Source: Alphaproteobacteria bacterium
GTDB lineage: Bacteria; Pseudomonadota; Alphaproteobacteria; Elsterales; Elsteraceae
Length of the DNA stretch: 8,380 bases
NCBI GenBank assembly: GCA_013297545.1
Contig: JAAFHH010000112.1
Location: 1 to 8,380, forward strand
Direction of reading: 5' to 3'
How positions within the stretch are numbered: the first letter of the stretch is position 1; each line of letters opens with the position of its first letter. The translations under genes and the position numbers were made by a program. A model generated the notes under the pieces. That model did no database searches, had not been told where the DNA came from, and was given only the letters and a program-made list of their open reading frames with translations. This document shows, piece after piece, positions 5,157 to 8,380 of the stretch.

Positions 5157-6797
5157 TCACAGCCCGCGGCGATCGAGCGCATCCAGGCTCGGCACGGCGG
5201 CCAGCAGCGACTTCGTATAGGCGTGGGCGGGCGCAAGAAACAGGGTTTCGGCTTTGCTGAGCTCGACGATCTTGCCGGCTTGCATCACGCCGATGCGATC
5301 GCACATCTGGCGGATCACCGCGAGGTCGTGGCTTATCAGCAGCAAGGTGAGGCCGGTCGCATCGCGCAAATCCTTCAACAGGTTCAAGATCTGCGCTTGC
5401 ACCGAGACGTCGAGCGACGAGGTCGGCTCGTCACAGATCAGCACCCGCGGCCGGGCACCCAGCGCCCGCGCGATCGCGAGGCGCTGGCGCTGGCCGCCGG
5501 AAAACGCATGCGGAAACCGCTCCGCCGCTGTCGCGTCCAAGCCCACCGCCTGCAGCAGGGTTGCGACATCATGCTCGGCATCCGCCACCGTGCGGGCGAG
5601 GCGGTAGAACAGGATCGGTTCTGCCAGCATGCGCCCAACGCGCAGACGCGGGTTGAGTGAGGCGTAGGGGTCCTGGAACACCATCTGCACCGGGCGCGCC
5701 CGGCTGGTGGTCTGGGCCGCACCGGCGAACTTCACCACGCCGCTGGTCGGGCGGATCAGGCCTGCGATCACGTGGGCCGTGGTGGTTTTGCCGCAGCCGC
5801 TTTCGCCCACCAGGCCGAACACCTCGCCGGCGTTGATGCGAAACGACACGCCGTCCACCGCGCGGAAGGATTTTCGGGCGAACGGGCCGCCGCTGCGGTA
5901 CTCGACCACGAGGTTTTCAACCTCGATCATCGCCCCGCTGGTGCGAGCGATGGTGTGGCGTTGCAAGGCGGTGCGGGCGGTATCCGCAACCGGGTCTTGC
6001 GCGCCCGGCACGGGAAAGCGCGTCAGTCGCCGGTCGATGCGCGGCACCGCACCGATCAGCGCTTGGGCGTAAGCGTCTTGGGGGGTGCGCAGCACGCTCG
6101 CGACCGGCCCCTGCTCCACAATCCGGCCGCGGTGCAGGATGCTCACGGTGTCTGCAATCTCCGCCACCACGCCCATGTTGTGGGTGACCAGCAGCACGCC
6201 GATGCCACGCTGGTTCGCGAGATCGCGCATGAGCCGCAGGATCTGCGCTTGGATCGATACATCAAGCGCGGTTGTTGGTTCATCGGCGACCACCAGACCA
6301 GGGTCGCAGGAGAGGGCGGCCGCAATCACCACCCGCTGGCGCTGGCCGCCGGAGAGCTGGTGCGGGTAGCTGCGCAAGCACCGCTCGGGATCGGCAATGC
6401 CGACGGCCGTCAGCAGTTCGACCGAACGGGCACGGGCGGCCCGCGCCGAGAGTTTCAGATGGTGGCGCAAGCCTTCCGCCAGCTGGCTCTCAACCCGGAA
6501 CAGCGGGTTCAGGCTGGTCATCGGGTCTTGGAACACCGCACCGATGTCTGCTCCCAACCGCACCTCCGCGATCGGTTTGCCCTCGATCAGGATGCGGCCG
6601 GCCGTGATCTCCCCCGGTGGATCGATCAGACCCATCACGGCCGCACCAATCGTGGTTTTGCCGGCACCGGACTCGCCTACCAGCGCGTGGATTTCCCCTC
6701 GCTTGAGGGAAAGCGAGGCGCCGTCGACAGCGGTCAGCACACGGCCCGCGCCCAGCGGGTAGCGCACCGTCAGCCCCTCGATGGTAAGCGCGGTCAT
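5157..6797 (-). CDS. Dipeptide/oligopeptide ABC transporter, dual ATP-binding protein (DppD-DppF fusion)
   Basis: This 546-residue protein carries both ATPase domains of a peptide/nickel-type importer in one chain, as in GsiA and YejF. Domain 1 has Walker A GESGAGKTT (41-49), Q-loop Gln90 in VFQDPMTSLNP, signature LSGGQRQR (148-155), Walker B LVVADEP (168-174) and His206. A linker with VPRIDRRLTRFPVPG (251-265), typical of DppD C-termini, joins domain 2. Domain 2 has Walker A GESGCGKTT (331-339), Gln375 in VFQDPYASLNP, FSGGQRQR (432-439), Walker B VLICDEP (452-458), His490 and a C-terminal HAYTKSLLAAVP element. The domain 1 signature is LSGGQ and that of domain 2 is FSGGQ; all catalytic residues are present. 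The ATG at 6797 overlaps the upstream permease stop by 4 bp (ATGA) and has GGGGGCGGGA before it. The open frame extends 36 codons further, but those are not family-like. It would bind the cytoplasmic face of the two permeases encoded upstream. The substrate is not determinable. Confidence 0.96.
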   Translation of the reverse strand: MTALTIEGLTVRYPLGAGRVLTAVDGASLSLKRGEIHALVGESGAGKTTIGAAVMGLIDPPGEITAGRILIEGKPIAEVRLGADIGAVFQDPMTSLNPLFRVESQLAEGLRHHLKLSARAARARSVELLTAVGIADPERCLRSYPHQLSGGQRQRVVIAAALSCDPGLVVADEPTTALDVSIQAQILRLMRDLANQRGIGVLLVTHNMGVVAEIADTVSILHRGRIVEQGPVASVLRTPQDAYAQALIGAVPRIDRRLTRFPVPGAQDPVADTARTALQRHTIARTSGAMIEVENLVVEYRSGGPFARKSFRAVDGVSFRINAGEVFGLVGESGCGKTTTAHVIAGLIRPTSGVVKFAGAAQTTSRARPVQMVFQDPYASLNPRLRVGRMLAEPILFYRLARTVADAEHDVATLLQAVGLDATAAERFPHAFSGGQRQRLAIARALGARPRVLICDEPTSSLDVSVQAQILNLLKDLRDATGLTLLLISHDLAVIRQMCDRIGVMQAGKIVELSKAETLFLAPAHAYTKSLLAAVPSLDALDRRGL

Positions 6798-7669
6798 TCC
6801 CGCCCCCGAAGCTTCGGGTTGAAGCGATCGCGCAGCCAATCGCCCAGCACATTGACCGCGAGCACCAGGATCACCAGCGTGACCGCTGGAAACAGCGCGA
6901 TCCACCAGATGCCGGAAAACACGAACTCATTGCCAATCCGGATCAGCGTGCCGAGCGATGGGTAGGTCGGCGGCATGCCGACGCCGAGGAACGACAAGGT
7001 CGCCTCCGTCAGCACGGCCCCGGCCAGGTTGATGGTGGCGATCACCAGCACCGGGCTGATTACATTCGGCAGAATGTGGCCGAGCATGATCCGGTGCGCT
7101 GGCAGACCAATCACCCGCACCGCGCGGACATAGTCTTTCGCGCGCTCGACCAAGGTCGAGCCGCGCACGGTTCGGGCGTACTGCACCCAGTCGTGGATCG
7201 TAATGGCACCCACCAGGATGAACGGCATCCACACGGTCATCTGGCCCTGGGGCACGAAGGCGCGCGCGAGGCCTGCGACCAAGAGTGCGAGCAAGATGGT
7301 CGGGAACGACAGGATGACGTCGCCCACCCGCGAGATCACGGCATCGACCCAGCCGCCGAGGTAGCCAGCGAGCAGCCCAAGCGCGATGCCGATCACGGCG
7401 GACGCCGCCACCGCCGCCAAGCCAATCGCGATCGAGACGCGCGCCCCATAGAGGATGGCGGAGACCAGATCGCGGCCCTGATTATCCGTGCCGAGCCAGA
7501 AGCGCGCGTCCCCCTCCGCCGTCCACATCGGCGGGATTTCGGCGTTCAGCAGATTGAGGCTGCGCAGATCGGTCGGGTCTGTCGGGGCGATCCAGGGGGC
7601 AAGCGCGGCTGCCAGAATGATCAGCAGCGCCACCACGGCCGCGATCAGCACCGAGAGGGGCAGCCTCAC
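6794..7669 (-). CDS. Peptide ABC transporter permease, DppC-like
   Basis: This 291-residue inner-membrane permease is one half of the translocation channel of a Dpp/Opp-type importer. It begins with one hydrophobic helix (about 5-29), then a periplasmic stretch ending in the family hallmark FWLGTDNQGRDLVSAILYGA (57-76). About five helices follow (80-104, 115-135, 146-165, 205-228, 252-277). The EAA coupling motif, which docks on the ATPase, is AKDYVRAVRVIGLP (177-190) followed by ILPN (199-202). The C-terminus (GDWLRDRFNPKLRGRE) is typical. I chose the GTG at 7669, which overlaps the stop of the upstream permease by 4 bp (GTGA) and has GAGGG about 7 nt before it. Its own stop overlaps the ATPase ATG, so the three genes form one coupled operon. 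The length is normal for DppC. Confidence 0.96.
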   Translation of the reverse strand: MRLPLSVLIAAVVALLIILAAALAPWIAPTDPTDLRSLNLLNAEIPPMWTAEGDARFWLGTDNQGRDLVSAILYGARVSIAIGLAAVAASAVIGIALGLLAGYLGGWVDAVISRVGDVILSFPTILLALLVAGLARAFVPQGQMTVWMPFILVGAITIHDWVQYARTVRGSTLVERAKDYVRAVRVIGLPAHRIMLGHILPNVISPVLVIATINLAGAVLTEATLSFLGVGMPPTYPSLGTLIRIGNEFVFSGIWWIALFPAVTLVILVLAVNVLGDWLRDRFNPKLRGRE

Positions 7670-8380
7670 GCCCTGACCCTCAAGCGCGGATCGACCACGG
7701 TGTAGAGCAGGTCAACGATGGTGTTGATGCCAACGAACATGGCACCCACCAGCAGCAAGTAGGCCGACATCACCGGGATATCGACGAAGCCAACGGCCTG
7801 AATGAACAGCAAGCCAAGGCCCGGCCACTGGAACACGGTCTCGGTTACAATCGCGAAGGCAATAAGGGCACCGATCTGCAGGCCGGTGACCGTGATCACC
7901 GGCATCAAGGCGTTCCGGAGCGCCAGCTTGTAGTGGATCGTGCGCTTCGGCAGCCCACGGGCGCGGGCGTAGCGGATGTAATCGCTTGAGAGCACATCGA
8001 TCATCTCAGAGCGCACCAGGCGCATGATCAAGGTGGTCTGAAACAGCCCGAGCGTGATCGCCGGCAGCACCAAAGACGCCCGGCCCGAACGGGTGAGGAA
8101 GCCAGTTGACCACCAGCCGAGGTCGACCACAGCACCGCGCCCGAAACTCGGCAAGATACCGAGCGTGACGGCGAACACCAGGATCAGGCCAATGCCGGTC
8201 ACGAAGGTGGGTGTCGATATCCCGATCAGGGAGACTGCCTGCACCAACCGCGCAACCACGCCATCCGGCTTGAGCGCACACACGACGCCAAGCGGAATGC
8301 CGACGCCGAGGGCGAGCACGGTTGCCACCAGCACCAGTTCCAAGGTCGCCGGCAGCCGTTCCAGGATCAGGCCACCCACC
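7666..8380 (-). CDS. Peptide ABC transporter permease, DppB-like, N-terminus outside window
   Basis: The frame is open to the window edge. The GTG at 8379 reads as an internal valine, because DppB proteins have about 70-100 more residues before this point (first helix and periplasmic loop). In the 237 visible residues, about five hydrophobic segments are seen: 11-35, 46-76 (LIGISTPTFVTGIGLIL), 102-122, 160-185 and 205-228. The ATPase-coupling EAA motif is SSDYIRYARARGLPKRTIHY (131-150), followed by ALRNALMPVITV (153-164). The TETVFQWPGLG (179-189) and DPRLRVRA (230-237) ends are classical for DppB/OppB. The partner permease follows with a 4-bp overlap. The periplasmic binding protein that determines the substrate would usually lie upstream, off the right edge. 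Confidence 0.95.
   Translation of the reverse strand, partial: VGGLILERLPATLELVLVATVLALGVGIPLGVVCALKPDGVVARLVQAVSLIGISTPTFVTGIGLILVFAVTLGILPSFGRGAVVDLGWWSTGFLTRSGRASLVLPAITLGLFQTTLIMRLVRSEMIDVLSSDYIRYARARGLPKRTIHYKLALRNALMPVITVTGLQIGALIAFAIVTETVFQWPGLGLLFIQAVGFVDIPVMSAYLLLVGAMFVGINTIVDLLYTVVDPRLRVRA

Noticed and set aside
3833..5236. A 467-codon open frame on the minus strand across the TOBE-type ATPase gene.
   Set aside because: It is a shadow of a well-supported gene, with no family motifs and an arginine/histidine-rich product.
5476..6360. Near-identical DNA blocks in the dual ATPase gene, around 5480-5505 and 6330-6355, that look like a direct repeat.
   Set aside because: Both encode the SGGQRQR signature motif of the two ATPase domains; the likeness follows from protein conservation, and a similar block occurs in the other ABC ATPase gene near 4380.
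6805..6818. A perfect 14-bp palindrome (CCCGAAGCTTCGGG) just before the dual ATPase start.
   Set aside because: It lies in the last codons of the DppC-like gene, its stem is at most 5 bp once a loop is allowed, and it could easily arise by chance in GC-rich DNA.
5772..6965. A 397-codon open frame on the plus strand across the dual ATPase gene.
   Set aside because: It is antisense to a clear two-domain ATPase, its protein matches nothing and has low-complexity His/Arg/Gln-rich composition typical of shadow frames in GC-rich genomes.

Overview
The window is ordinary chromosomal DNA, GC-rich and tightly packed, most likely from an alphaproteobacterium. The best evidence is ribosomal protein S4: its N-terminus (MTKRAESKYKINRRLG) and C-terminus (DVPYPVQMEPNLVIEFYSR) have the alphaproteobacterial form. 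A DUF2161 nuclease-like protein just downstream and a Bax-inhibitor-1 protein ending in SLTGQRDE fit the same group. I cannot name a genus. No mobile element, CRISPR array, tRNA, rRNA or phage gene was seen.

Left part, plus strand. The window opens inside a long gene of uncertain function (bases 1-1349) whose C-terminal half resembles phosphodiester glycosidases (NAGPA/DUF2233). A good sigma70-type promoter follows (TTGACA, 16 bp, TATTGT), then a leader of about 70 nt with a stem-loop, and the S4 gene rpsD (1475-2089). Two small hairpins separate rpsD from the DUF2161 gene (2136-2810). Next come the Bax-inhibitor-1 membrane protein (2909-3625), a small exported protein of the I78 protease-inhibitor type (3628-3954), and an ABC-transporter ATPase with a TOBE-like tail (3962-5044). 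The last three are closely spaced, but a strong terminator-like hairpin lies inside the first codons of the I78-like gene. It may separate the Bax-inhibitor gene from the two genes after it.

Right part, minus strand. A peptide/nickel-type (Dpp/Opp) ABC importer operon is read from the right edge leftwards. It contains a DppB-like permease (N-terminus outside the window), a DppC-like permease, and one protein carrying both ATPase domains (DppD and DppF fused, as in GsiA/YejF). The genes overlap by 4 bp each (GTGA, then ATGA), so they are very probably co-transcribed and translationally coupled. The substrate-binding protein is not visible and probably lies upstream, beyond the right edge. This operon converges with the orphan ATPase gene across a 112-bp gap.

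All main genes belong to known families, and I found no convincing new multi-gene system. The points most worth a second look are the rpsD leader hairpin as a possible S4 autoregulatory site, the hairpin that buries the ribosome-binding region of the DUF2161 gene, the hairpin inside the signal-peptide codons of the I78-like gene, and the divergent first gene.
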